A stretch of DNA of 64,000 nucleotides from Microbacterium keratanolyticum (GCF_016907255.1 NZ_JAFBBQ010000001.1:992001-1056000); one strand, 5' to 3'. Positions 19,564-26,871 are shown, numbered from the stretch's first letter. Program-made: numbers and translations. Notes: generated from the letters alone by a model not told the origin.

Positions 19564-19637
19564 GGCCCTGTAGCGCAGTTGGTTAGCGTGCCGCCCTGTC
19601 ACGGCGGAGGTCGCGGGTTCAAGTCCCGTCAGGGTCG
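19564..19637 (+). tRNA. tRNA-Asp (anticodon GTC)
   Basis: A 74-base cloverleaf. Acceptor arms GGCCCTG and CAGGGTC; anticodon stem CCGCC/GGCGG with loop CTGTCAC reading GTC; T arm GGTTCAAGTCC. It follows tRNA-Glu by 25 bases and is probably on the same transcript. Confidence 0.96.
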
Positions 19638-19648
19638 CTCCGAGCGAC

Positions 19649-19676
19649 AGGCCCTTTTTTACGAGAGGGCCTTTCG
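19649..19676 (+). terminator. Hairpin after tRNA-Asp
   Basis: Arms AGGCCCT and AGGGCCT around a loop that is mostly T, followed by TTCG. It probably ends or processes the tRNA-Glu/tRNA-Asp transcript. Confidence 0.5.
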
Positions 19677-19707
19677 TCTAGGATGTGACAGGTTCAGCCA
19701 GTCACAT

Positions 19708-19780
19708 GGCTCTGTAGCTCAGTTGGTAGAGCGCACGACTGAAAATCGTGAGGTCACGGGATCGACGCCCGTCGGAGCCA
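19708..19780 (+). tRNA. tRNA-Phe (anticodon GAA), island integration site
   Basis: A 73-base cloverleaf. Acceptor arms GGCTCTG and CGGAGCC; anticodon stem CACGA/TCGTG with loop CTGAAAA reading GAA; T arm GGGATCGACGCCC. The 3' part from 19738 (anticodon loop onward, 43 bases) is duplicated at 26690, marking this gene as the attachment site of the adjacent island. The complete gene is on the left side, so the tRNA stays functional after integration. Confidence 0.96.
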
Positions 19781-19851
19781 CAAGGGTGATCATTACAGTC
19801 ACTCCAGAAACCCTCGCCTAGCTTCTACATGGCGGGGGTTTTGCTTTGCCC
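19738..19851 (+). repeat. attL: left 114-bp direct repeat of the island
   Basis: Identical over all 114 bases to 26690-26803. It contains the tRNA-Phe 3' half (from the A before CTGAAAATCGTGAGG), the downstream spacer and the tRNA terminator (ending TTTTGCTTTGCCC). The bases just outside the repeat differ (G at 19737 against A at 26689; C at 19852 against T at 26804). Confidence 0.95.
19809..19844 (+). terminator. tRNA-Phe terminator
   Basis: Arms AACCCTCGCC and GGCGGGGGTT (one mismatch) with a 12-base loop, then TTTT. It lies inside the att repeat, so a second copy is present at 26762-26797. Confidence 0.8.
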
Positions 19852-20051
19852 CGGTGTCAGCACGGTTTCTGTCCCCATTCGTCGAGCGAGCGAAGCGAGA
19901 CGAAGCGCATCCCCTTCCCCGGTTGGTGCCCAAGTAGGCGAGGGCAGAACGCGCTGCCCACCGACGTTGTGCCGGTTTTGTGCCGGTTGGGCAACTGCCC
20001 CTGACGCGCAACGGTCGCGTGGCGTAGCGTCGCAACGAGGGAGGCGATCGT
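19852..20051. other. Island left-end non-coding region
   Basis: No convincing gene on either strand. It holds two copies of TGTGCCGGT at 19968-19976 and 19979-19987, spaced 11 bases, candidates for integrase arm sites. Minus-strand reading frames across this stretch have no ribosome site and an arginine-rich, shadow-like composition. Confidence 0.5.
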
Positions 20052-20151
20052 ATGGAAACCAGCGAAAATCGAGACGACACGTCCGGCCTCGCAGCACTTG
20101 AGGACCGCGAGGTCTGCCCGCGTAGAAACAAGCAACGAAGGCCTCCAGCGG

Positions 20152-20601
20152 GTGGAGTGGCCATCCGAGCCCAGCGATGTGCAGCCCCTCCTGCGCAAGA
20201 CGATCAGCGATGCGCACAAGATCAGCAAGGCCGCCGCAGAGCTGCGCTCATTGCTGACCGCGTATGCGCACCAGTTCCATGAGCCGCGCCCCGTGATGTC
20301 GGATCTCGCCAAGGCTCAAGACGCAACCAGGCAGAGCATCCCGCGCCGCTACAACCAGGCGATGGTCGACGCCATCAGAGAGTTACTCAGCGACGAGCCC
20401 AACACCGCGATCATCCGTCACGCCCTCACATCGCTAACGCGCACGGACCTCGAGCGAGTGCATGGCGCCGTAGGAGAGATCGCCCGCCGCGAGAACGCAG
20501 GCGAGGTCGAGAAGCCCACACTCAGTGCATCGACAAGGGAACCTGTGGATCGCCAGATCAGGGGCGTCGCACTGCGGAAGCGTCAAGTGCCCGAGCTGTG
20601 A
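20152..20601 (+). CDS. Unknown helical protein upstream of the ABC-3C genes; start uncertain, possible frameshift
   Basis: A 149-residue reading from GTG 20152. The part from LLRKTISDAHKISKAAAELR through RTDLERVHGAVGEIARREN looks like a real, alpha-helical, soluble protein. A segment around MSDLAKAQDATRQSIPRRYN may form a helix-turn-helix; no family is recognised. A much better start signal exists upstream: GAGGGAGG followed by ATG at 20052. That ATG, however, is in another frame (METSENRDDTSGLAALEDREV...), which leaves a plausible protein near 20115. A one-base indel near there would join the two parts, so this may be a frameshifted gene. It lies 152 bases before the ABC-3C effector on the same strand and could be a regulator or extra component. 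Confidence 0.5.
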   Translation: MEWPSEPSDVQPLLRKTISDAHKISKAAAELRSLLTAYAHQFHEPRPVMSDLAKAQDATRQSIPRRYNQAMVDAIRELLSDEPNTAIIRHALTSLTRTDLERVHGAVGEIARRENAGEVEKPTLSASTREPVDRQIRGVALRKRQVPEL

Positions 20602-20753
20602 AGACTTTCTTTACTCGTTCAAGGCCGACCTCCGGCCGGCTGCGTCACCTGCGGTGCGTCCGGTCCTCGGTGACTCAGCAGCCGAATTCTCGACTTGTGC
20701 AACGATGTCTGAAGCCACGACGATGATGTCAAGCCAATCGGGAAGGAGGCCAG

Positions 20754-21944
20754 GTGAATTCGCACGACGCATCAGCCAGTGCCATTGGCTACCTCTACCA
20801 AGTCCGATGGGCGCTACTAGAACTGCTTCGTGGCGCACGTAGCCGACCCGACATGAGCTTGACGCTCGAGCGGCTGGACGATGTTGCATGGGAGGACTCG
20901 GTAGGCGACCCTTTGTCAGCGCTGCAGCTGAAGCATCATTCAGTCGGCCAGGGATCGCTATCGGACAAGAGTGCAGACCTTTGGCGGACCCTGAAAGTCT
21001 GGATTGATGATGTCAGACTCCGCCAAATTGACGGCCCCGAGCTTTCGATCGTCACAACCGCAACGGCTCCACCCGACTCTGCGGCCTGGTTCTTGCGGAC
21101 GGAATCTCGAGACACTGCGATTGCGCTCACCCGGATTGATTCCGCGGCGGGAAGTTCCACAGATCAAAAGACAAGAGACGCGCGGCTGGCATGGCAGGCG
21201 CTGCCAGAACTTGAGCGGATCGGTATCGTGCAGCGGACAACTGTGCTCGACGCAGACGTCCGCATCGAAGGGCTCGATGAGGCTATCGACAGAGAGTTGT
21301 GGATGATCGCACCTCGCGATCGTGAGACCGACTTTCGAGCGGAGCTAGATGCTTGGTGGCTCGCCGTCGCTATCGACCTCCTACGCAAGGCGCGCGGATC
21401 GATCAGCGTCCGCGAGATGAAGGCAAAACTCGATGATATTCGAGACCGGTTCCTGCCAGACAATCTCCTGACGATAGATGTCTCCGTCACGCCCGAGGAA
21501 GCGCTAGCCCAGTACGAGCACAGAAACTTCGTGCGCCAACTCAAGTTCATCAGCGCAACGCCAGTGATGCTTCGCACTGCTGTGACAGATTTCCACCGCG
21601 CGGTGACCCAAACCACTGAATGGCTTGATCGAAATCTGATCGAGATGACCGAGTTTGACCGGTTCAAGGAGAGCCTCACCGATGAGTGGGAGATCGCGTT
21701 CGACGACATGATCGATGACCTACCCGAGGATGCCCCAGCGGGTGATCGGGCCAAGGCTGGCAAGCTGCTATATCGCCGTCTCCGCGACTCTGTCGCCGTC
21801 CAAGTTCGTCCGCGCTACACAGAGGCGTTCTACGCTCGCGGTATCAGACACGAGATCGCAGATGGCGGTTCGTGCGGTTGGCATCCCGACTTCGAGTCGC
21901 TGATCGAGGCTCTCACGGTTGGAACAGTAGAGGCGATCGAATGA
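20754..21944 (+). CDS. ABC-3C-type system effector: REase-like N-terminal domain plus C-terminal ABC-3C module
   Basis: A 396-residue soluble protein. The N-terminus has GYLYQVRWALLELL (12-25), then an E-DD pair (LERLDDV, 38-44) and LQLKHH (57-62). This pattern (YQ, glutamate, aspartate, QxK) is typical of restriction-endonuclease-fold nucleases such as the DUF4297/Cap4 group. The remaining about 300 residues are helical and match the position of the C-terminal domain found in ABC three-component conflict systems. It starts at GTG 20754 with a strong AAGGAGG ribosome site. Its stop overlaps the next start (ATGA). The predicted role is DNA cleavage upon activation by the ABC ATPase; nuclease activity is inferred from motif only. 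Confidence 0.72.
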   Translation: MNSHDASASAIGYLYQVRWALLELLRGARSRPDMSLTLERLDDVAWEDSVGDPLSALQLKHHSVGQGSLSDKSADLWRTLKVWIDDVRLRQIDGPELSIVTTATAPPDSAAWFLRTESRDTAIALTRIDSAAGSSTDQKTRDARLAWQALPELERIGIVQRTTVLDADVRIEGLDEAIDRELWMIAPRDRETDFRAELDAWWLAVAIDLLRKARGSISVREMKAKLDDIRDRFLPDNLLTIDVSVTPEEALAQYEHRNFVRQLKFISATPVMLRTAVTDFHRAVTQTTEWLDRNLIEMTEFDRFKESLTDEWEIAFDDMIDDLPEDAPAGDRAKAGKLLYRRLRDSVAVQVRPRYTEAFYARGIRHEIADGGSCGWHPDFESLIEALTVGTVEAIE

Positions 21945-22462
21945 AGGATACGCAAGGCGTGTCAACCTCCATGAGGTTGCCCAACTGGGACAATCGCTCG
22001 TGGGTTACCGGCAGCATGCTGAATCCAGCTTTGATCGCTGCCACACTCGTCGCCACGGCGCACATGTACGAAGAGCAGTCTGGTGATCCGATGCCGTGGG
22101 AACTCGCGTTCCTGTCCGTCCCGATGGTGCTGCATCGCGACACGCGTGAAGCGCTACCCACACGCATCAACTCCCACACTACGAAGTGGGTTGCTGAGAA
22201 TGCTGCTCTCCAGGCGTCCTTCGCGAGCCGCGCGCGGAGTATGGTTCCATACACGCGGGAAGGGATGCGATTCGGGCTACGCACGGGCTCGCTCAGGATC
22301 ATCGACGGCGAGCGGCTGCTCGGTGCACCCAGCTGGAAACTAAACCGAGATCGCGACAAGGAACTCGCTCTCGTCATTGGCAAAGCGGCTTTCCTGGGAC
22401 GATGGTTCGCGCATACGGGATCGCCTGCGACACTCTATGCGTTGTTCGGTGTGGCACCATGA
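21941..22462 (+). CDS. ABC-3C-type system middle component
   Basis: A 173-residue protein. The features LNPALIAATLVATAHMYEEQ, WELAFLSVPMVLHRDTREAL and LPTRINSHTTKWV match the pattern of the middle component of ABC three-component systems (conserved N-P at the start, LPLVLHK-like core, R-LP motif). It overlaps the effector stop by ATGA, and its own stop overlaps the region just before the ATPase start. Middle components are thought to bridge ATPase and effector; this is known only by comparative genomics for most families. Confidence 0.7.
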   Translation: MKDTQGVSTSMRLPNWDNRSWVTGSMLNPALIAATLVATAHMYEEQSGDPMPWELAFLSVPMVLHRDTREALPTRINSHTTKWVAENAALQASFASRARSMVPYTREGMRFGLRTGSLRIIDGERLLGAPSWKLNRDRDKELALVIGKAAFLGRWFAHTGSPATLYALFGVAP

Positions 22463-22466
22463 TGCT

Positions 22467-24431
22467 GTGCAGCTAATCAGTGTCGCGGTTTACAACCTCG
22501 ATGGGCGACTACGCCCTGTGGACTTCCGTACGGGACGGTTGAATATCGTCACAGGGGCTTCACGGACAGGAAAGAGTGCTCTCCTCGACATCGTCGACTT
22601 CTGCCTAGGCCGCGACGAAGCACCCATCCCGCAGACCAAGGTGTTTCACGCGGTCACGTGGTACGGGTGTCTCTGGCAGTTCGACGACGGGTCACGGGCG
22701 TTCACTGGGCGACCGATGTTTAAGCCGGGCAAGTCATCCACGAGTCGCGCGATGCTTCAGCTCGGGGGACAGGATCTCGCGCTCCCCAAATACGAAGAGC
22801 TGGTGGAGAACACGGACTCCGTGACTCTTCGGGACCAACTCGGCGCGCGTATAGGGCTAGGCGACTCGCGTTTGAGCCCGCCCGAGGGATCGACGCGAAG
22901 CCCGTACAAAGTGGGTCTTGGGCAGGCTGCAATCTTCTTGTTCCAAGCTCAGAGCGAGATTGCCAATAAATCCCTTCTGTTCCATCGCCAAGGGGAGGAC
23001 GGCATGGCGGCTTCCATTCGCGACTCGCTACCGTTCTTCCTCGGTGCGGTCAGCGGCGACCACGCGGAACGACACGATCAGCTTCGACGTGCGAAGCGTG
23101 ACCTTCGGCGAGCGGAGGTCGCACTTGACGCTGCTGTCGCCGAGGCAGCAGGCCACGATACTCAGATTCAAGCCCTCGTGGCCGAGGCATACGCGTCGGG
23201 TCTCGCCGACGTTGACCGCGCTCCGACCACGGAGATTGCTTTGGAAATTCTGGAACGTGTCCTCGCTCGCTCTGTCGATCCAGCCACCGACGACCTATCG
23301 ATCGATACTCGTTCACAGGATCGAGTCGCTGAGCTACGGCTCGAGAAGCACCAAGTGACAACCGAGCTCGGATATCTCCTCGATCAACGAGATGCCCTAC
23401 TTGAGGTATCGAGTACCGAAAGCGGTTACGACGCTGCAATTGCCAAACAAGCGCAGAGACTGCGCAGCATCGATCTCGTTCCTGCTCCGGAAACAGCAGA
23501 TTCTGGTATCTGCCCCGTATGTTCGCAAAGGCTTCACGACGAGGACCCGACAGCGGCGCAGATGACAGCACGTCTCAACCGGCTGTCCCAAGAGCTCGAG
23601 GCGCTAGCACTAGCTCAACCGGGCAGACAGAAGGCGCTTACGGCCGTAACCGAACAAATCCACAGCACGCGCGAGAGATTGGTCAGCGTGGAGACGGCGA
23701 TCGATGCCTACGACTCCGCATCGAGTGAGGAAGGCGCGATCCTTGATCACAATCGCGCGCAGTTTGTTCGTGGACGTATCGACGCCACGATCGGTCGACT
23801 CGCTCGACGCAACGAGATCGACATTTCGCGCCTCACCACGGCAGCGGAGTCAGCGAGACGACGTGTCGAATCGTTGGAGAGGGAACTTGACGATGATGTC
23901 GCCCGCGAGCGCCTAACATCTGCGTTGATCACGCTTGGCAGGGAGATGACTGACATCGCGCAGGCGCTAGAGCTCGAGAACTCGGAGCTTGGCGTCCGGC
24001 TGGACATTGCAAAGCTGACCGTTGTGACGGACACCGCCACGGGGCCCGTACCGCTGTCGGGTCTGGGCTCGGGAGCAAACTGGCTTGGGTACCACCTGGC
24101 AACTCACCTTGCGTTGCACAAATTGTTCGCGCAATCCTCGTTGCCGGTGCCCAGGGTTCTCATGTTGGATCAGCCCACTCAGGCCTTTTATGAGTCACGA
24201 TCGCTGGAGAGCCTTGAGCGCCTTAGCGACTCGGGAATGCCGGAGCAAGATGATCATGTTGCGGTGACCCGCATGTTTGAGCTTCTCGATCGATTCGCGA
24301 AGGCACTCGCACCTCATTTTCAGATCATCGTCAGTGATCACGCCCACCTTGCTGAGGATTGGTTCGAGGAAGCAGTCCAACACAACTGGCGGGGAGAAGC
24401 GCTGATTCCCAAGGATTGGATTAGCGACTAG
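22467..24431 (+). CDS. ABC-3C-type system ATPase (DUF3732-like, Rad50/SMC-type with zinc-hook motif)
   Basis: A 654-residue SMC/Rad50-like ATPase. Walker A GASRTGKS is at 30-37 after the family start (ISVAVYNLDGRLRPVDF). A coiled-coil region (about 200-500) contains CPVC (349-352), a zinc-hook-like CxxC. A signature-like LSGLGSGANWLGYHL (about 530-544) is followed by Walker B RVLMLDQPTQ (563-572) and an H-loop (VSDHAH, about 622-627). The LDQPTQ form is typical of DUF3732 proteins. I start it at GTG 22467, five bases after the middle-component stop, because it gives the canonical N-terminus; there is no clear ribosome site, so translation is probably coupled. All ATPase motifs are intact. Confidence 0.85.
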   Translation: MQLISVAVYNLDGRLRPVDFRTGRLNIVTGASRTGKSALLDIVDFCLGRDEAPIPQTKVFHAVTWYGCLWQFDDGSRAFTGRPMFKPGKSSTSRAMLQLGGQDLALPKYEELVENTDSVTLRDQLGARIGLGDSRLSPPEGSTRSPYKVGLGQAAIFLFQAQSEIANKSLLFHRQGEDGMAASIRDSLPFFLGAVSGDHAERHDQLRRAKRDLRRAEVALDAAVAEAAGHDTQIQALVAEAYASGLADVDRAPTTEIALEILERVLARSVDPATDDLSIDTRSQDRVAELRLEKHQVTTELGYLLDQRDALLEVSSTESGYDAAIAKQAQRLRSIDLVPAPETADSGICPVCSQRLHDEDPTAAQMTARLNRLSQELEALALAQPGRQKALTAVTEQIHSTRERLVSVETAIDAYDSASSEEGAILDHNRAQFVRGRIDATIGRLARRNEIDISRLTTAAESARRRVESLERELDDDVARERLTSALITLGREMTDIAQALELENSELGVRLDIAKLTVVTDTATGPVPLSGLGSGANWLGYHLATHLALHKLFAQSSLPVPRVLMLDQPTQAFYESRSLESLERLSDSGMPEQDDHVAVTRMFELLDRFAKALAPHFQIIVSDHAHLAEDWFEEAVQHNWRGEALIPKDWISD

Positions 24432-24432
24432 C

Positions 24433-24566
24433 TGTGCCGGTAGCTCCGTTGAAACAAACCCTCGACCAGCAGCCACCAATCATGGAATCACGCGGCGGAC
24501 GGCGACCAACGAGCACCCGCTGACCGAGCACCCGTTGACGCACGGAATCTAACTGAAAATCGTGAG
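24433..24566 (+). repeat. Internal copy of the island right-end arm, ending in an att core
   Basis: Diverged copy of 26576-26704. Shared blocks, in the same order, are TGTGCCGGTAGCTCCG, GGAATCACGCGGC, AACGAGCACCC and AACTGAAAATCGTGAG. The last block is the tRNA-Phe anticodon-loop core; after it the sequence leaves the tRNA match. Within this copy CGAGCACCCGYTGAC occurs twice in tandem. It begins directly after the ABC-3C ATPase stop, so it marks the right end of a first element. Confidence 0.85.
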
Positions 24567-24705
24567 ACCCCGGCCTAGTGACCGGCAGCGCCACGTGCGT
24601 GGGCCGGTCCTCGCTCCGCCGCGGTTCGGGCGCTCCTATGGGGCGCGACACACCTCACGCGCGAGCTCCCGCAGAGATTCCCTGAGGCCCTGCCAAGATG
24701 ATGGA

Positions 24706-26325
24706 GTGCGAAGCAGCGTTCCCTTTTTCGAATCGGCCTCAGCGACGTCCCTCCTTCAGGAGTTGGCCGCCTGCGACCAGCCCCTGGTGATTTATTGCGG
24801 GGCCGGCGTGAGTATCGATCGAACTGGCTTGAGCTGGTCAGCTCTCGTGAGGTCCTGTTTTCCTACGCGGCACAGTAAGCGTTACCCAACTGGACCGACT
24901 TCGTTGCAACTAGATGAGGCACCGGCCCTACCTCCGGATCAGCTCGCATCGAGTCTCGTACATACGCTGAGAGCGGTCGCGGCGGGCTCCAGCTCGTCCC
25001 TTCGAGATACCTTGAGAATACGAATTAGGCGTTCACTATACGGCGACAAAGCAGTCTGGCAGGCCGGAGAACTCGTCCCAAACCTGATCAATCTGGCCGT
25101 GATCCGAAGCTTCGCTGGTCGCGAGACAAATATCGTGACAACCAACTATGACGACCATATCGAAGCTGAGTACGAAGTGATCCGTCGCGACATCGAGGCT
25201 CTACCGATGGCGACCACCTTCCCCGGGCTACGAGTACAGGTCCTATCCCCAGAGAAAGTCCCGGACGGCGCGTCGCTGGTGAAGGTCGTGGTCGACCATC
25301 CACCGATCAATATGCTAAGCAGCCCAAGCTCCTCAGTCTCGTTAACCTACTTACACGGACGGGTTCCGCGCACTGGCGACGTCAGCTGGCCCATTGTTCT
25401 CGATGAGAACAGCTACGCCGCCACTGCGAAAAGCGTTGGCGCTGTCCTCCGACGACACTTGGCCGAATGTCCGATGACTGTGATCGTTGGAAGTAGTCTT
25501 CAAGACGCACCACTCGTCCGGGCATTGAGCGACACGCGCAAGGCAGGACGCCGTGTCGCAATCCTCACTAAACAAGGATTCCCCACTGCCTTCGATGACG
25601 AAGGCAATGCGCTTGCCGTCGACCTAGCGACGCATCGTGCATCGGAGTTGGGCGTGCGTACCGTGTTCGCAGATTTCCATGGTCAGGTCGCTCAGTTCTT
25701 CCATGAGGCATTCGTCCGCACTGCATTTAGCAGTCCCCGAACCGATCAGGAATGGACGAGCGACTACATGACACGCCTGTCCCGCTGGTGGGAGCGCTGG
25801 ATAGCTTCGACCGGCGTCGATCCAGGTCTTCCCGCGGCCTTGAGGTCCGCCCTGGCGAGCGCGCTTCCCGTCATAGGAGCATCAGCGAATCCGGACCCAC
25901 TCAGTCGGGCTTCAGAGCAGTTCCGTCTTGAACTCTGGGTTCGTTGCTATCCGCGACACCCCGATCGGCACCTTGTGAGATGGGCATCTTCAGAAGGATC
26001 AACTCTCGAGGGAGTGAACGGCAAAGAAGGTCGGATCGAGTCCCCTAGCTATCTAGCGGCCGTACGCTCGTTCACCGAAGGGCGCCCAAGCTCGTTCGAT
26101 ATCACGAACTTGGAGCAAGGCAGAGCTTCTGCAGCGCGATACACGTCAAAGTCATTTCTCGCGATCCCAATCCGCGTGGAAAACGCGATCGTCGGCACCC
26201 TTACCCTTGCATCGACCGCGCACCTCAAGGACAGCCTGATGACGAGTTCGACGGAGTCGACTGCCGAACTCGTCGCGCTACTTGCAGAGGCGGGACGGAC
26301 TCTGCTTAACGTCAGTGCGCGTTGA
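24706..26325 (+). CDS. SIR2-like (putative NADase) protein with C-terminal GAF-like domain
   Basis: A 539-residue protein. The SIR2-like domain shows GAGVS (32-36), TTNYD (145-149), YLHG (215-218) and VGSSLQD (261-267), the NAD-binding and catalytic landmarks of defence SIR2 domains. From about 377 to the end a GAF-like domain follows (YTSKSFLAIPIRVENAIVGTLTLAS). No membrane segment. The start at GTG 24706 is a choice; the ribosome site is weak and longer GTG starts such as 24595 are possible. The likely role is infection-triggered NAD+ depletion with the GAF-like part as sensor, by analogy with other SIR2 defence proteins; the trigger is unknown. It stands alone after the internal att core and converges on a small gene. 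Confidence 0.75.
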   Translation: MRSSVPFFESASATSLLQELAACDQPLVIYCGAGVSIDRTGLSWSALVRSCFPTRHSKRYPTGPTSLQLDEAPALPPDQLASSLVHTLRAVAAGSSSSLRDTLRIRIRRSLYGDKAVWQAGELVPNLINLAVIRSFAGRETNIVTTNYDDHIEAEYEVIRRDIEALPMATTFPGLRVQVLSPEKVPDGASLVKVVVDHPPINMLSSPSSSVSLTYLHGRVPRTGDVSWPIVLDENSYAATAKSVGAVLRRHLAECPMTVIVGSSLQDAPLVRALSDTRKAGRRVAILTKQGFPTAFDDEGNALAVDLATHRASELGVRTVFADFHGQVAQFFHEAFVRTAFSSPRTDQEWTSDYMTRLSRWWERWIASTGVDPGLPAALRSALASALPVIGASANPDPLSRASEQFRLELWVRCYPRHPDRHLVRWASSEGSTLEGVNGKEGRIESPSYLAAVRSFTEGRPSSFDITNLEQGRASAARYTSKSFLAIPIRVENAIVGTLTLASTAHLKDSLMTSSTESTAELVALLAEAGRTLLNVSAR

Positions 26326-26458
26326 CGTACGCTACGTAACGCGTTTGGTTCTCTGCCCGCTCACGTTGACGCGCCATCTGCCGAGCTTCCTCAACGCGAC
26401 GTCGAGCCTGCTCGCGTTCGCTCTGTGTTGGGCGGGGCTGACTGCTCTCTCTTACCAT
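26312..26458 (-). CDS. Small charged protein convergent with the SIR2 gene
   Basis: A 48-residue reading from the ATG 26456-26458. It is supported by an excellent ribosome site (GGAAGGA six bases before the start). The product is very hydrophilic and helical (QSEREQARRRVEEARQMAR), with no cysteines or hydrophobic core. Its 3' end overlaps the end of the SIR2 gene by 14 bases in antisense. It could be a small regulator, a DNA-binding peptide or a remnant; an antitoxin-like role is possible but unsupported. Confidence 0.45.
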   Translation of the reverse strand: MVRESSQPRPTQSEREQARRRVEEARQMARQRERAENQTRYVAYVNAH

Positions 26459-26689
26459 GAGACGTCCTTCCAATACACCAAACATACTCGCTATGCGATC
26501 CCGGCAACACCCTGTTGGCTTGACTTCTGAGCACCACCGTAGATCGATCGTATCGCACGCGTGTTGTGGCGGTCCTGTGCCGGTAGCTCCGCTGAAACCA
26601 CCCTCACCAGCCGCGACCAACCATAATGACCTCCGCGGAATCACGCGGCAAACGGCTGTCAACGAGCACCCATTACCCCACCGCATTCA
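26459..26689. other. Island right-end non-coding region
   Basis: No gene seen apart from the promoter side of the small minus-strand frame. It contains TGTGGCGGT (26565-26573) and TGTGCCGGT (26576-26584), spaced 11 bases like the pair at the left end, and the right-end arm that is duplicated at 24433. Confidence 0.5.
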
Positions 26690-26704
26690 ACTGAAAATCG
26701 TGAG
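26576..26704 (+). repeat. Right-end arm of the island
   Basis: Homologous to 24433-24566 with shared blocks at both ends and in the middle. It runs into the att repeat at 26690. The presence of the same arm beside two att cores indicates two related elements ending at the same tRNA core. Confidence 0.85.
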
Positions 26705-26803
26705 GTCACGGGATCGACGCCCGTCGGAGCCACAAGGGTGATCATTACAGTCACTCCAGAAACCCTCGCCTAGCTTCTACATGGCGGGGGTTTTGCTTTG
26801 CCC
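26690..26803 (+). repeat. attR: right 114-bp direct repeat of the island
   Basis: Identical to 19738-19851. It carries the tRNA-Phe 3' end without the 5' half and a copy of the tRNA terminator. It insulates the island from the dgt gene downstream. Confidence 0.95.
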
Positions 26804-26871
26804 TGGCGCGAGCACGTTCTTGTTGCAGGCCGAGCGCACGGACACGGGCCGGTCTCTGAAACACTGACTTC

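Larger units (their letters stand above)
19738..26803. mobile_element. tRNA-Phe genomic island carrying two predicted defence systems, no integrase
   Basis: Bounded by perfect 114-bp repeats that include the tRNA-Phe 3' end. The interior has visibly lower GC and more AT-rich codons than both flanks. I did not see in it the octamer GCATCCGC/GCGGATGC that is frequent in the surrounding chromosome. Cargo: a helical unknown protein, a three-gene ABC-3C-type system, a SIR2-GAF protein and a small convergent reading frame. No tyrosine or serine recombinase, excisionase, replication or transfer gene was found, so the element is either decayed or mobilised in trans. Paired TGTGCCGGT motifs lie near both ends, and an extra att core sits at 24552-24566. 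Confidence 0.92.

Noticed and set aside
19799..20312. Several minus-strand frames of 120-150 codons at the island left end, considered as an integrase remnant
   Set aside because: No tyrosine or serine recombinase motif (such as the R-H-R-Y set) can be seen, and there is no start signal. They overlap the better supported plus-strand frame.
24552..24566. The internal 15-base tRNA core considered as a chance match
   Set aside because: It is preceded by about 120 bases that are homologous to the true right-end arm, so chance is not a reasonable explanation; kept as a finding.
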